A stretch of DNA of 64,000 bases from Nonlabens sp. Hel1_33_55 (GTDB lineage: Bacteria; Bacteroidota; Bacteroidia; Flavobacteriales; Flavobacteriaceae): contig NZ_LT627735.1 of NCBI RefSeq assembly GCF_900101765.1, positions 1,364,001 to 1,428,000 on the forward strand, read 5' to 3'. Shown here in pieces: positions 17,186 through 25,199 of this stretch (positions within the stretch are counted from its first letter, which is position 1; every line of letters starts with the position of its first letter). Below the pieces are notes generated by a model. That model saw only the letters and a program-made list of their open reading frames with translations, had not been told where the DNA came from and ran no database searches. The position numbers were made by a program, and so were the translations under genes.

Positions 17186-17879
17186 GTTACTTATCGCGCA
17201 TCTTGCGGGAGACTATCTTTTCCAGACCAACAAAAGCGTCAAAGACAAGGAAGAACGCAAGATCAAATCTACCGCATTATATATCCACATATTAATTCAC
17301 GGTGCACTTACCATGATTGCCCTATGGGATCTAAGACTTTGGTATGTGGCGGTGATCATAATGATCACGCATTACCTCATCGATCTGGGTAAACTGTACG
17401 GCACAAACAAGAAGAACAAACGCTGGCTTTATCTCGCAGATCAGGTGGCGCATATTTCTGTAATCATAGCGATATGGATCTTTCACAATCAAACGTTTAC
17501 CGAAATGAATTGGGAGTTGCCTGCACGATTCTGGGCATTTGTCTTATGCCTTTTGTTTCTCACCACACCGGTAAGCTTTGGACTCAAGATATTCTTCACA
17601 CGCTGGAAACTCAATCCTGAAAGTGCAGGTATTGATTCGCTCAAGAATGCGGGCAACTGGATAGGCATTATTGAGAGACTTTTGGTTTTTGTCTTTATCG
17701 TAGTGGGCCAATTCGGTGCGGTTGGATTTTTACTGGCGGCCAAATCTGTTTTTAGATTCGGCGATCTCAACCGCGAGAGTAATATGAAGTTGACGGAATA
17801 CGTTTTGATCGGGACATTGCTTAGTTTTGGTATCGCGATCCTGACGGGAATTGCCTTTCAACAAATACTTGGATTATGA
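17163..17879 (+). CDS. DUF3307 family membrane protein
   Basis: A 238-residue protein with about six membrane helices. Conserved-looking polar residues lie in or next to helices: AHLAGDYLFQTNKSVKDK, HILIHG, THYLIDLGK and DQVAHI. This His/Asp pattern hints at a membrane-embedded metal site, but no activity is established for DUF3307. It overlaps the SatD-like gene upstream by 23 bases and the next small gene by four (ATGA), so the three are one coupled operon. SatD-like and DUF3307 genes are, as I recall, often neighbours in other bacteria. Confidence 0.75.
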   Translation: MALALLFRLLIAHLAGDYLFQTNKSVKDKEERKIKSTALYIHILIHGALTMIALWDLRLWYVAVIIMITHYLIDLGKLYGTNKKNKRWLYLADQVAHISVIIAIWIFHNQTFTEMNWELPARFWAFVLCLLFLTTPVSFGLKIFFTRWKLNPESAGIDSLKNAGNWIGIIERLLVFVFIVVGQFGAVGFLLAAKSVFRFGDLNRESNMKLTEYVLIGTLLSFGIAILTGIAFQQILGL

Positions 17880-18244
17880 GAAAGATTCTGGGCGTTATCC
17901 TCGCCACCATTCTATTGCTTGCCGTGATATGGTATGCGTTTCTATATTTTGCCACCTACTCTGACGGTTACCGTAGTGGTGAACTGATCAAGTTTTCCAG
18001 CAAAGGATATCTAGTTAAAACTTGGGAAGGAGAGATTTCTCAAGGGATTTCTGGAGCACAGATTTTTTCGTTCTCAGTTTTGGATGAGGAAGAAGAAGTT
18101 ATCAAAAAGCTGCAGGAATATCAAGGGCAGTACGTCAAACTGAAATATGAAGAGCGTTTTGGCACCTTTTTCTTTTGGGGAGATACCAAATATTTCATCA
18201 CAGAAGCCTCTCTGGAACAATCACCGCACTTCAATCGCAACTAG
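17876..18244 (+). CDS. Small membrane-anchored protein of unknown function
   Basis: This 122-residue protein has one N-terminal membrane helix (about 5-28) and a ~90-residue extracytoplasmic beta-rich domain containing YSDGYRSGELIKFSSKGY and WEGEISQGISG. Relatives in flavobacteria are widespread and sometimes carry a 6-phosphogluconate dehydrogenase label, which nothing in this sequence supports. It starts four bases inside the DUF3307 gene, so it is probably co-expressed with the SatD-like operon. Confidence 0.7.
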   Translation: MRKILGVILATILLLAVIWYAFLYFATYSDGYRSGELIKFSSKGYLVKTWEGEISQGISGAQIFSFSVLDEEEEVIKKLQEYQGQYVKLKYEERFGTFFFWGDTKYFITEASLEQSPHFNRN

Positions 18245-18297
18245 TTTGTAGCTAGTTCCTTTTTCTAGTTTCAAAGTAAATAGATTTTGAATGATCT

Positions 18298-18313
18298 CGC
18301 TTTCGCGAAAGCG
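18298..18313. repeat. Highly iterated palindrome, copy 6 of 16 (intergenic)
   Basis: Perfect CGCTTTCGCGAAAGCG ending 18 bases before the thioesterase ATG, so probably in its 5' leader. Confidence 0.95.
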
Positions 18314-18331
18314 TAACAACCCACCACAACC

Positions 18332-18877
18332 ATGTCTGCAAAATTTAAAACCCCAGAAGAATCCAGAGTCGTCATATCCATGTTGATGTTGCCGTCGCAT
18401 GCCAATTTCTCAGGGAAAATTCACGGTGGACACATACTATCATTGATCGATCAGATCGCTTTTGCGTGCGCCTCAAAACATAGTAATAATTATTGTGTAA
18501 CGGCTAGCGTAGACGTTGTAGACTTTCTAGCTCCTATAGAAGTGGGCGAAATGGTAACCCTTAAAGCCACGGTGAATTATGTAGGTAAAACATCGATGGT
18601 GGTTGGGATACGCGTGGATGCAGAAGATATCAAGTCTGGTGCTAAAAAACACTGTAATTCCAGCTATGTAACCATGGTAGCAAAAGATGGAGATGGAAAT
18701 ACAGTCACCGTTCCTGGTTTAAAATTAAGCACCGACTCACACATAAGACGGTTCTCCCGAGAAATCAGACGCAAAACCATCAAACGCAAAAGCTCCAAGG
18801 AAATGAAAGCCACCAACTTTAATGCGGATGAGTTTGTGGAGCAGCTGAAGGATTATAATGTAAAATTGGGTGATTAA
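18332..18877 (+). CDS. Acyl-CoA thioesterase, hotdog fold
   Basis: A 181-residue enzyme of the YciA/acyl-CoA hydrolase group, which cleaves acyl-CoA to free acid and CoA. The hotdog signature is clear: FSGKIHGGHILSLIDQIAFACA (long helix with the HGG and catalytic Asp region), VDVVDFLAPIEVGEMVTLKATVNYVGKTSM and GIRVDAEDI. The basic C-terminal tail (RRFSREIRRKTIKRK) is extended beyond the core. It is preceded by a palindrome copy 18 bases upstream and converges on a small membrane-protein gene. Chain-length preference is unknown. Confidence 0.9.
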   Translation: MSAKFKTPEESRVVISMLMLPSHANFSGKIHGGHILSLIDQIAFACASKHSNNYCVTASVDVVDFLAPIEVGEMVTLKATVNYVGKTSMVVGIRVDAEDIKSGAKKHCNSSYVTMVAKDGDGNTVTVPGLKLSTDSHIRRFSREIRRKTIKRKSSKEMKATNFNADEFVEQLKDYNVKLGD

Positions 18878-18881
18878 TTAA

Positions 18882-19265
18882 TTAAGAAGTCACTGTTGAT
18901 GATTCAAACCCATGATTTTCGATCAAACTTAAAAGCTTCTGTTGATCTTTTTCAACAATGTGACCTAAATTGAGAACACTAGTCTTACCGCCGTGTTTTA
19001 TTGTGAGTTTGTTGTCTTCCAACTCAACTGTATTCAAGTCGCTAAAACTAAAGTTTGTACTTGAGAAAGACTTAACCTTTATCATGATACCACGCCTGTT
19101 ACATTGTACATAATTTTTGTACCAGAACACTCTACCAAAATAAAATACCGGAAACAGGTTCGCGGCTGCTGCAAATGCTTTGTTCCAAAATTCATCTTGA
19201 AATTTAATTACCTCAAAGAAACCTATTGCTACTGCAACAATCATTAAAACAATGATTGGAACCAC
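18882..19265 (-). CDS. Small two-helix membrane protein with PH-like tail, paralogue of the next gene
   Basis: 127 residues from the only standard start (GTG, 19265), with membrane helices at about 3-18 and 28-45, then a soluble tail carrying WYKNYVQCNRRGIMIKVKSF and TVELEDNKLTIKH. It is clearly a paralogue of 19346..19774. Similarity continues upstream of the GTG in the same frame (QIKFDSFTGTWKVVPII against RIHFANHKRNFWLLVLL), back to an ATT codon at 19305-19307, so the true product may be about 14 residues longer, or the original start has been lost. The tail resembles short bacterial PH domains. Function unknown. Confidence 0.6.
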   Translation of the reverse strand: MVPIIVLMIVAVAIGFFEVIKFQDEFWNKAFAAAANLFPVFYFGRVFWYKNYVQCNRRGIMIKVKSFSSTNFSFSDLNTVELEDNKLTIKHGGKTSVLNLGHIVEKDQQKLLSLIENHGFESSTVTS

Positions 19266-19345
19266 TTTCCAAGTGCCGGTAAAGCTGTCAAATTTTATTT
19301 GTTGAATTTCTAATGAATTTGATGAAAAGTTTTTGCTAATAATTA

Positions 19346-19774
19346 TTACTGTAATACAACATCTTCACAGTTCACTCTTTCCTTAATCAATTGATACAAA
19401 AAACCTCGATCTTCTTCTGCAATATGACTCAAATCTATCTCAATAGTATCCTCATATTTTTGATCTATGCACAATACGTTTTCTTTCAAACCAATAGACA
19501 TCACTTTTTTAAAAGTAACTGTTTTACCAAATAATTTTTTGATCTTAATGTACATTCCTCCTTTACTCCATTGGACGTAGTTTTTATACCAGAAGAAATG
19601 GGAAACAAATACAGCATTAGAGAATGAGCTAATTGCAACAAGGTAATTGTCCCATTTTTCATTTTCAAAAGGTATGAGTTCAAAGGCTCCAACGATTCCA
19701 CCAAAAACAGCCAACAGTAACAGAACTAATAACCAAAAATTCCTTTTATGATTTGCAAAATGGATACGTTTCAT
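19346..19774 (-). CDS. Small two-helix membrane protein with PH-like tail
   Basis: A 142-residue protein with two membrane helices (about 14-34 and 44-61), then FFWYKNYVQWSKGGMYIKIKK and a beta-rich tail ending in DLSHIAEEDRGFLYQLIKE. It lies directly upstream of its paralogue (18882..19265), 80 bases apart on the same strand: a tandem duplication. The carB terminator separates it from carB. I do not recognise a named family. Confidence 0.65.
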   Translation of the reverse strand: MKRIHFANHKRNFWLLVLLLLAVFGGIVGAFELIPFENEKWDNYLVAISSFSNAVFVSHFFWYKNYVQWSKGGMYIKIKKLFGKTVTFKKVMSIGLKENVLCIDQKYEDTIEIDLSHIAEEDRGFLYQLIKERVNCEDVVLQ

Positions 19775-19806
19775 GTTAAAAATCTTTATTCTAAAAGCTT
19801 AAATAT

Positions 19807-19838
19807 AAAAAGACCTGATAAAAAAATCAGGTCTTTTT
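19807..19838 (-). terminator. Rho-independent terminator of carB
   Basis: Thirteen-base perfect stem AAAAAGACCTGAT/ATCAGGTCTTTTT (19807-19819 and 19826-19838) with an A6 loop, 26 bases after the carB stop on the minus strand. Confidence 0.9.
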
Positions 19839-19863
19839 CAAATCTATAAAGCCTTTCAATGAA

Positions 19864-22716
19864 TTACTTACTCAAATACATACGACGCCTAGCATACAAC
19901 TCATAAAACTCATCATCCTTCAAGCTATCTACAAACAAGATGCTTTCTCCAGTTGATTTCATTTCTGGTCCCAATCGCTTATCGACATTCGGGAATTTGT
20001 TGAAAGAGAATACCGGTTGCTTGATCGCATATCCTTCTAACTGCGGGTTGAAATTAAAGTCGGTTACCTTGTTATGTCCTAGCATCACCTTAGTTGCATA
20101 ATTTACGTAAGGCTCTTTATAAGCCTTGGCAATAAATGGAACTGTTCTAGACGCACGCGGGTTGGCCTCAATGATATAAACCATATCATCCTTGATCGCA
20201 AACTGTATATTGATCAAACCTACGGTCTTCAATGCCAAAGCAATTTTCTTAGTGTGATCCTTAATTTGTTGCATCACTAGGTCGCCTAAATTAAAAGGCG
20301 GCAAGGTAGCATTAGAGTCTCCAGAGTGAACTCCGCAAGGTTCAATGTGCTCCATGATACCTATGATGTAAACGTTTTCACCATCACAAATGGCATCAGC
20401 CTCTGCCTCTATGGCACCATCGAGATAGTGATCGAGTAGCAATACATTATTTGGAATCTTGCGCAAGATATCAACCACGTGTTCTTCCAATTCCTGCTTG
20501 TTGATCACGATCTTCATTCCTTGTCCACCTAATACATAAGATGGGCGAACTAGAATTGGGAAATCCAGGACATCAGCTACTTTAAGAGCTTCATCTGGTG
20601 TTGTGGCAATATCAAATTCTGGATAAGGAATATTGATTTCCTGTAGTAATTTTGAAAAACGCCCACGATCTTCTGCAAGATCCAAAGCTTCATAACTCGT
20701 TCCTATGATTTTTATACCGTGACGATCCAGTTTTTCAGCTAGCTTTAAAGCCGTTTGTCCTCCTAGCTGAACGATAACGCCTTCTGGCTTTTCATGCCTG
20801 ATGATGTCATAGATATGTTCCCAAAAAACAGGCTCGAAGTAAAGTTTATCTGCTGTATCAAAATCGGTAGATACTGTTTCTGGATTACAGTTGATCATAA
20901 TGGCTTCATAGCCACATTCCTGAGCGGCATAAACACCATGCACACAGCAGTAATCAAACTCAATTCCTTGACCTATTCGATTAGGACCTGAACCTAGTAC
21001 AATGACCTTTTTCTTGTCGGTAACGATACTTTCGTTTTGAGCAGATCGCTTGCCATCTGGCGTTTCTACGTCTGCCTCAAACGTACTGTAGTAATAGGGT
21101 GTATCTGCTTTAAATTCTGCAGCACAAGTGTCCACCAGTTTGTAAACGCGATTGACATTCATCTCCTCGCGCTTTTTGTAAACCTCAGATTCCAAACATC
21201 CTAGCATGTGTGCTATTTGACGATCTGCAAATCCTTTTTGTTTTGCTTCTAGTAGCAGCTTTCGCGAAAGCGAACTAATATCATACTTCCCTATTTCCTT
21301 TTCTAGCTCGTGTAGTTCCTCAAATTGTTTTAAGTACCACATATCGATACGTGTGATCTCGTGGATTCTCGATAGCGAGATGCCCATAGCGATCGCGTCA
21401 TATAATGCAAAAACCCGATCCCAGCTTGCGTTAGTCAGCTTGTCGATGACCTGGTTATAATCTGTATAACCTTTTCCATCTGCTCCTAAACCGTTACGCT
21501 TGATCTCTAAGGATTGTGTGGCTTTGTGAAGTGCTTCCTGAAACGATCGACCTATTCCCATCACCTCACCAACTGCCTTCATTTGAAGACCTAACGTACG
21601 GTCAGATCCTTCGAATTTGTCAAAGTTCCAACGAGGAATTTTTACGATAACGTAATCCAACGTTGGCTCAAATAACGCCGATGTATTTCCTGTAATCTGA
21701 TTGTTCAATTCATCCAGAGAATAACCCAAAGCCAATTTGGTAGCAATCTTTGCAATAGGATAACCGGTCGCCTTACTCGCAAGCGCCGAAGATCTAGATA
21801 CTCGCGGATTGATCTCAATCGCAATAATATCTTCGTTTTCATCTGGACTAACGGCAAATTGTACATTACAACCACCTTCAAATTCACCTATGCTGCGCAT
21901 CATATGGATAGCCATATCACGCATTTTTTGGAACGTTCTATCAGACAGCGTCATAGCAGGCGCCACCGTAATGGAGTCACCTGTGTGGATTCCCATAGGA
22001 TCCATGTTTTCTATCGTACAAATGATAACTACGTTGTCATTCTTGTCACGCAATAATTCCAGTTCATATTCTTTCCAGCCTAAAAGTGCTTTATCGATCA
22101 TCACCTCGTGAATAGGAGAAACCTCAAGACCCATGGTCAGTAGTTCATCATAATCCTCTTCTTTATGAACAATAGCCGCACCAGCGCCACCTAAAGTGAA
22201 CGAAGAACGAATACATAATGGGAAACCAAATTCCTGAGCAATTTCCTTTCCTTTCAAGAACGACGTTGCTGTAGCCTGCGGAGCCATACCAACTCCTATC
22301 TTGCCCATCAATTCTCTAAACTTCTCTCTGTCCTCTGTGATATTAATGGCATCAATATCAACTCCAATTAGATCTACATTATAATCTTCCCAGATTCCTT
22401 TTTGCTGTGCCTCAATACATAAGTTAAGTGCTGTCTGTCCACCCATGGTAGGTAGGACAGCATCAATTTGTGGGTGCTCTTCCAGAATTTTGCGTATAGA
22501 TTTGGTCGTAAGCGGTAAGAGATACACATGGTCTGCCATTGATGGATCAGTCATGATCGTGGCAGGATTTGAGTTGATTAGAATCGTTTCAATTCCTTCT
22601 TCACGCAGGGATCTCAAGGATTGTGAACCAGCGTAGTCAAATTCACAGGCTTGACCTATGATGATAGGGCCGCTACCTATTAATAATACGGATTTGATGT
22701 CAGTTCTTTTGGGCAT
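19864..22716 (-). CDS. carB: Carbamoyl-phosphate synthase, large subunit
   Basis: CarB makes carbamoyl phosphate from bicarbonate, ammonia (from CarA) and two ATP, for pyrimidines and arginine. Both synthetase halves are present: VLLIGSGPIIIGQACEFDYAG at the N-terminus and VIVLGSGPNRIGQGIEFDYC near residue 570, each followed by an ATP-grasp domain (EINPRVSRSSALASK; EANPRASRTVPF). The 950-residue product stops right after the second half, so it lacks the ~120-residue C-terminal regulatory domain of E. coli CarB; from memory this short form is usual in flavobacteria. A palindrome copy is read as LSRK near residue 484. carA is not in the window. Confidence 0.97.
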   Translation of the reverse strand: MPKRTDIKSVLLIGSGPIIIGQACEFDYAGSQSLRSLREEGIETILINSNPATIMTDPSMADHVYLLPLTTKSIRKILEEHPQIDAVLPTMGGQTALNLCIEAQQKGIWEDYNVDLIGVDIDAINITEDREKFRELMGKIGVGMAPQATATSFLKGKEIAQEFGFPLCIRSSFTLGGAGAAIVHKEEDYDELLTMGLEVSPIHEVMIDKALLGWKEYELELLRDKNDNVVIICTIENMDPMGIHTGDSITVAPAMTLSDRTFQKMRDMAIHMMRSIGEFEGGCNVQFAVSPDENEDIIAIEINPRVSRSSALASKATGYPIAKIATKLALGYSLDELNNQITGNTSALFEPTLDYVIVKIPRWNFDKFEGSDRTLGLQMKAVGEVMGIGRSFQEALHKATQSLEIKRNGLGADGKGYTDYNQVIDKLTNASWDRVFALYDAIAMGISLSRIHEITRIDMWYLKQFEELHELEKEIGKYDISSLSRKLLLEAKQKGFADRQIAHMLGCLESEVYKKREEMNVNRVYKLVDTCAAEFKADTPYYYSTFEADVETPDGKRSAQNESIVTDKKKVIVLGSGPNRIGQGIEFDYCCVHGVYAAQECGYEAIMINCNPETVSTDFDTADKLYFEPVFWEHIYDIIRHEKPEGVIVQLGGQTALKLAEKLDRHGIKIIGTSYEALDLAEDRGRFSKLLQEINIPYPEFDIATTPDEALKVADVLDFPILVRPSYVLGGQGMKIVINKQELEEHVVDILRKIPNNVLLLDHYLDGAIEAEADAICDGENVYIIGIMEHIEPCGVHSGDSNATLPPFNLGDLVMQQIKDHTKKIALALKTVGLINIQFAIKDDMVYIIEANPRASRTVPFIAKAYKEPYVNYATKVMLGHNKVTDFNFNPQLEGYAIKQPVFSFNKFPNVDKRLGPEMKSTGESILFVDSLKDDEFYELYARRRMYLSK
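21257..21272. repeat. Highly iterated palindrome, copy 7 of 16 (coding)
   Basis: AGCTTTCGCGAAAGCG, the 14-bp core with one end mismatch, inside carB and read on the minus strand as SLSRKLL in the helical linker between the two halves. Confidence 0.93.
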
Positions 22717-22762
22717 TGGTCTGTATTTCTGGGTGATGGTAAATTTCGTGATGTTAAGGCAT

Positions 22763-22794
22763 AAAAAAAGGCGTTACTTATAAAAAGTAACGCC
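22763..22794 (-). terminator. Rho-independent terminator of rpmH
   Basis: Ten-base stem GGCGTTACTT/AAGTAACGCC (22770-22779 and 22785-22794), followed on the minus strand by a T7 run, 23 bases after the rpmH stop and 46 bases before the carB start. Confidence 0.9.
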
Positions 22795-22817
22795 AGTTAT
22801 TTACAGATAATGAACCA

Positions 22818-22982
22818 TTATCGTTTGTGTCTTCTTTCAGTTGAAACAGATAGCTTCTTACGTCCTTTTGCTCTACGGCGGGAAAGAACCTTACGACCGT
22901 TTGCAGATGCCATGCGCTCTCTGAAACCGTGCTTGTTTCTTCTCTTTCTCTTACTAGGTTGATATGTTCTCTTTTGTGCCAT
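22818..22982 (-). CDS. rpmH: 50S ribosomal protein L34
   Basis: A 54-residue, strongly basic protein, MAQKRTYQPSKRKRRNKHGF at the start, then RERMASANGRKVLSRRRAKG. This is the full L34 signature, with the conserved T-x-QPSK-x-KR and GF-x-x-RM blocks. L34 lies in the 23S rRNA core of the large subunit. The C-terminus is about ten residues longer than the 44-46 of many bacteria. It has a near-ideal promoter upstream (23029-23058) and its own terminator. No dnaA or rnpA lies next to it, unlike the classic rpmH arrangement. Confidence 0.97.
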   Translation of the reverse strand: MAQKRTYQPSKRKRRNKHGFRERMASANGRKVLSRRRAKGRKKLSVSTERRHKR

Positions 22983-23028
22983 CGTTTAATCTATAATAAA
23001 AGGTCGTACCTTAATTTTTAATCGGGTG

Positions 23029-23058
23029 CAAAGATAGGAAGTCTTTCTGATTACACAA
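23029..23058 (-). promoter_or_regulatory. Bacteroidota-type promoter of rpmH
   Basis: On the minus strand TTG (23056-23058), 19 bases, then TATCTTTG (23029-23036), a full match to TTG-N19/20-TAnnTTTG. The ATG is about 46 bases downstream. Confidence 0.8.
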
Positions 23059-23105
23059 CGTTATCGATAAATTTTTATAGATATAATTCACCGCTTGTAA
23101 ACATT

Positions 23106-23570
23106 CTAGTTAATTGGGATGCACAGATCCACGATACACTTACCTTCTGGATGTTCCCTATAGTTGTTGTGATGTATTTCAAATGGATCGCTGTCTGCTT
23201 TAAAGTGGTTATTATCGTTCATCCATTTGAATAAGTTTTTCCATGAATTCTCAAATTCTGCTGGCTTAGTTTGCATGGAAGCGACAATGCATCTTCCTGG
23301 ATCTAACTCCAGTAATTTCATCTTGCTATCGACCTCGACATCGTAACTCACCTTTAAACATGCGCTTATACGTACATTATCATGAGCTGTATCTCTCGCA
23401 CTGTCGTGGTAGATTTGAACCATTTGCGTATTGGGATGATCCATTAGTCCTTTGGGTATTGCCCATGAAATTAAACGGCTGTATGCTTCACTCAAATTTT
23501 GAAATCCTACCACTGGAACAGCTATGAGTTTCATGGATTCCACTTGCACTATGTTGATGTTCGAGTTCAT
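23106..23570 (-). CDS. GyrI-like (effector-binding domain) protein
   Basis: A 154-residue single-domain protein of the GyrI/AraC effector-binding fold (SOUL-like). Two repeats of a beta-alpha-beta-beta unit are suggested: MKLIAVPVVGFQNLSEAYSRLISWAIPKGL in the first and GRCIVASMQTKPAEFENSWKNLFKWM in the second, with PFEIHHNNYREHPEGKCIVDLCIPI closing it. Standalone members bind small hydrophobic ligands, and E. coli GyrI inhibits gyrase. No DNA-binding domain is fused here. The gene starts close to a palindrome copy (23586), with an opposite-strand TPR gene beyond it. Confidence 0.8.
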   Translation of the reverse strand: MNSNINIVQVESMKLIAVPVVGFQNLSEAYSRLISWAIPKGLMDHPNTQMVQIYHDSARDTAHDNVRISACLKVSYDVEVDSKMKLLELDPGRCIVASMQTKPAEFENSWKNLFKWMNDNNHFKADSDPFEIHHNNYREHPEGKCIVDLCIPIN

Positions 23571-23585
23571 TATTTGGAATTAGTT

Positions 23586-23601
23586 CGCTTTCGCGAAAGC
23601 G
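23586..23601. repeat. Highly iterated palindrome, copy 8 of 16 (intergenic)
   Basis: Perfect CGCTTTCGCGAAAGCG, flanked by AGTT and TAAA, in the 100-bp gap between the divergent GyrI-like and TPR-like genes. Confidence 0.95.
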
Positions 23602-23670
23602 TAAACAACCTACTGGATCTACTGGAAATAACAAGCGTTGCCTATATTTGCAGCCCAAACAAAACTAGAC

Positions 23671-24186
23671 ATGTTTAATAAGAATATCAAACTAGTACTT
23701 GCAGCATTAGTCGTTGCATTTGCAATATATCAAATCACAAGAAACGAGATACTTACGGGCATCATGTTGATTTTATTAGCCGGAATCTTTGTGTTTTTGT
23801 ATTTCAAAAACGAGATCATTCTGCTGGCATTTTTGAGATTGAGAAAGCAAGATTTTGAAGGCGCACAAAAATGGCTTTCCAAAATAAAAGATCCAGAAGC
23901 TGCCCTAGTTACCAAACAACAAGGTTACTATAACTACCTACAAGGATTGATGATCTCGCAAACCAACATGACTCAGGCTGAAAAGTATTTTAGAAAAGCG
24001 ATCAAATTAGGTCTCAATATGGATCAGGATCTTGCGGTAGCAAAGCTCAACCTTGCTGGAATTGCCATGACCAAACGAAGAAAGCGTGAAGCCACTACCC
24101 TACTGAATGAGGCAAAAAAACTAGACAAACACGGCATGCTGACTGATCAAGTAAAAATGATGAAGCAACAGATGAAGAAAATTTAA
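23671..24186 (+). CDS. Membrane protein with TPR-like repeats
   Basis: A 171-residue protein with two N-terminal membrane helices (about 5-22 and 26-44), then a cytoplasmic region with two TPR-like helix pairs (GYYNYLQGLMISQTNMTQAEKYFRKAIK and DLAVAKLNLAGIAMTKRRKREATTLLNEAKK). Such proteins are usually scaffolds. The ATG at 23671 is preferred because TATATTTG at 23643-23650 is a good promoter box, which rules out starts upstream of it. No partner can be named from the neighbours. Confidence 0.7.
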   Translation: MFNKNIKLVLAALVVAFAIYQITRNEILTGIMLILLAGIFVFLYFKNEIILLAFLRLRKQDFEGAQKWLSKIKDPEAALVTKQQGYYNYLQGLMISQTNMTQAEKYFRKAIKLGLNMDQDLAVAKLNLAGIAMTKRRKREATTLLNEAKKLDKHGMLTDQVKMMKQQMKKI

Positions 24187-24282
24187 TCGTCAGCACTCTG
24201 GAGAAAATGGTAGAATATAGATAATGGAATAAAGATATTCTTTCATCCATATTCTATACTCCATATTCAGTTCTCTTTTTTT

Positions 24283-25188
24283 TCAAATCTCAAAAACCTT
24301 CCCATCCAGAGCGAAGTGGCTGTTCTCAAAAATAGGCCGTGCCTCATCTGTGAACATATCGTAGGATTTATATCTTGAGGAGTAGTGGCCCAAAATTAGC
24401 ATACCGACTTCTGCTTTCTTTGCTATGGTGGCTGCTTGGGCCGCTGTGCTGTGTTTGGTCTTTTTACACAGATCTACGTGTGATTGAAGAAAGGTACTCT
24501 CGTGATACAATGCTGTGGCACCTTTGATATGAGTGATGATATCCTCTTTATACATAGTATCACTACAAAATGCATAGCTTTTGGCTGGATCACCTGGTGT
24601 GGTCAATCGCTCATTAGCAATGACTTCTCCGTTATCACGCAAATAGTCTGCTCCTTTTTTAATGTTGCGGTAATAGGCTTTTTCTACATTGAGTTCCTCA
24701 CACGCGATAATATCTAAGTGTCGATCATTGGGTTTCTCCTTGAACAAATACCCATTGGTATATACACGATGATCCAACGGAATAGTGCTCACCGTTATAG
24801 CTTCGTCTTCAAATATCTCAACCGATTTTGTAGCTTCCAGTTCAGTGAAATGCAGTTCAAAAGGCATGTAGCTATTTCCCAATTTTAATTGCAGTTCAAT
24901 CATTTCTTTGATGCCCTTTGGACCATAGACATGCAACGGCTTCTCACGACCCAATAAACAAAAAGTAGAAATCAACCCTATCAAGCCATATACGTGATCT
25001 CCGTGAAGGTGGGATATGAAAATATGTTTGAATCTTGCAAATTTGATGCGATGCTTGCGCAGCGCCATCTGCGTTCCCTCACCACAATCAATTAGAATCA
25101 AGTGACCTTTTACCTCAAGCACTTGCGCTGTAGGTCTCGCGTTATCTCTTGGAGTGGCACTGTGACAGCCTAGAATGGTCAATTTCAA
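24283..25188 (-). CDS. rnz: Ribonuclease Z
   Basis: A 301-residue metallo-beta-lactamase-fold endonuclease that trims the 3' end of tRNA precursors lacking CCA. The zinc motif SHLHGDH (His60, His62, Asp64, His65) is intact. Downstream come the typical YAFCSDTMY, LYHESTF, KHSTAAQAATIAKKA and ILGHYSSRY segments that complete the metal and phosphodiesterase site. Length fits the bacterial short form. It lies 11 bases after the STAS-like gene and is the last gene of the pyrR-pyrB-STAS-rnz set. Confidence 0.97.
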   Translation of the reverse strand: MKLTILGCHSATPRDNARPTAQVLEVKGHLILIDCGEGTQMALRKHRIKFARFKHIFISHLHGDHVYGLIGLISTFCLLGREKPLHVYGPKGIKEMIELQLKLGNSYMPFELHFTELEATKSVEIFEDEAITVSTIPLDHRVYTNGYLFKEKPNDRHLDIIACEELNVEKAYYRNIKKGADYLRDNGEVIANERLTTPGDPAKSYAFCSDTMYKEDIITHIKGATALYHESTFLQSHVDLCKKTKHSTAAQAATIAKKAEVGMLILGHYSSRYKSYDMFTDEARPIFENSHFALDGKVFEI

Positions 25189-25199
25189 GAGGCCATCAT

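Noticed and set aside
17876..18244. 6-phosphogluconate dehydrogenase
   Set aside because: Too short, with a membrane helix and no Rossmann motif; this is a propagated name.
24200..24272. Imperfect inverted repeat (AGAATAT/ATATTCT) between the TPR-like gene and rnz as a terminator
   Set aside because: The arms are interrupted and AT-only, with no stable GC stem; it could be chance in an AT-rich gap.
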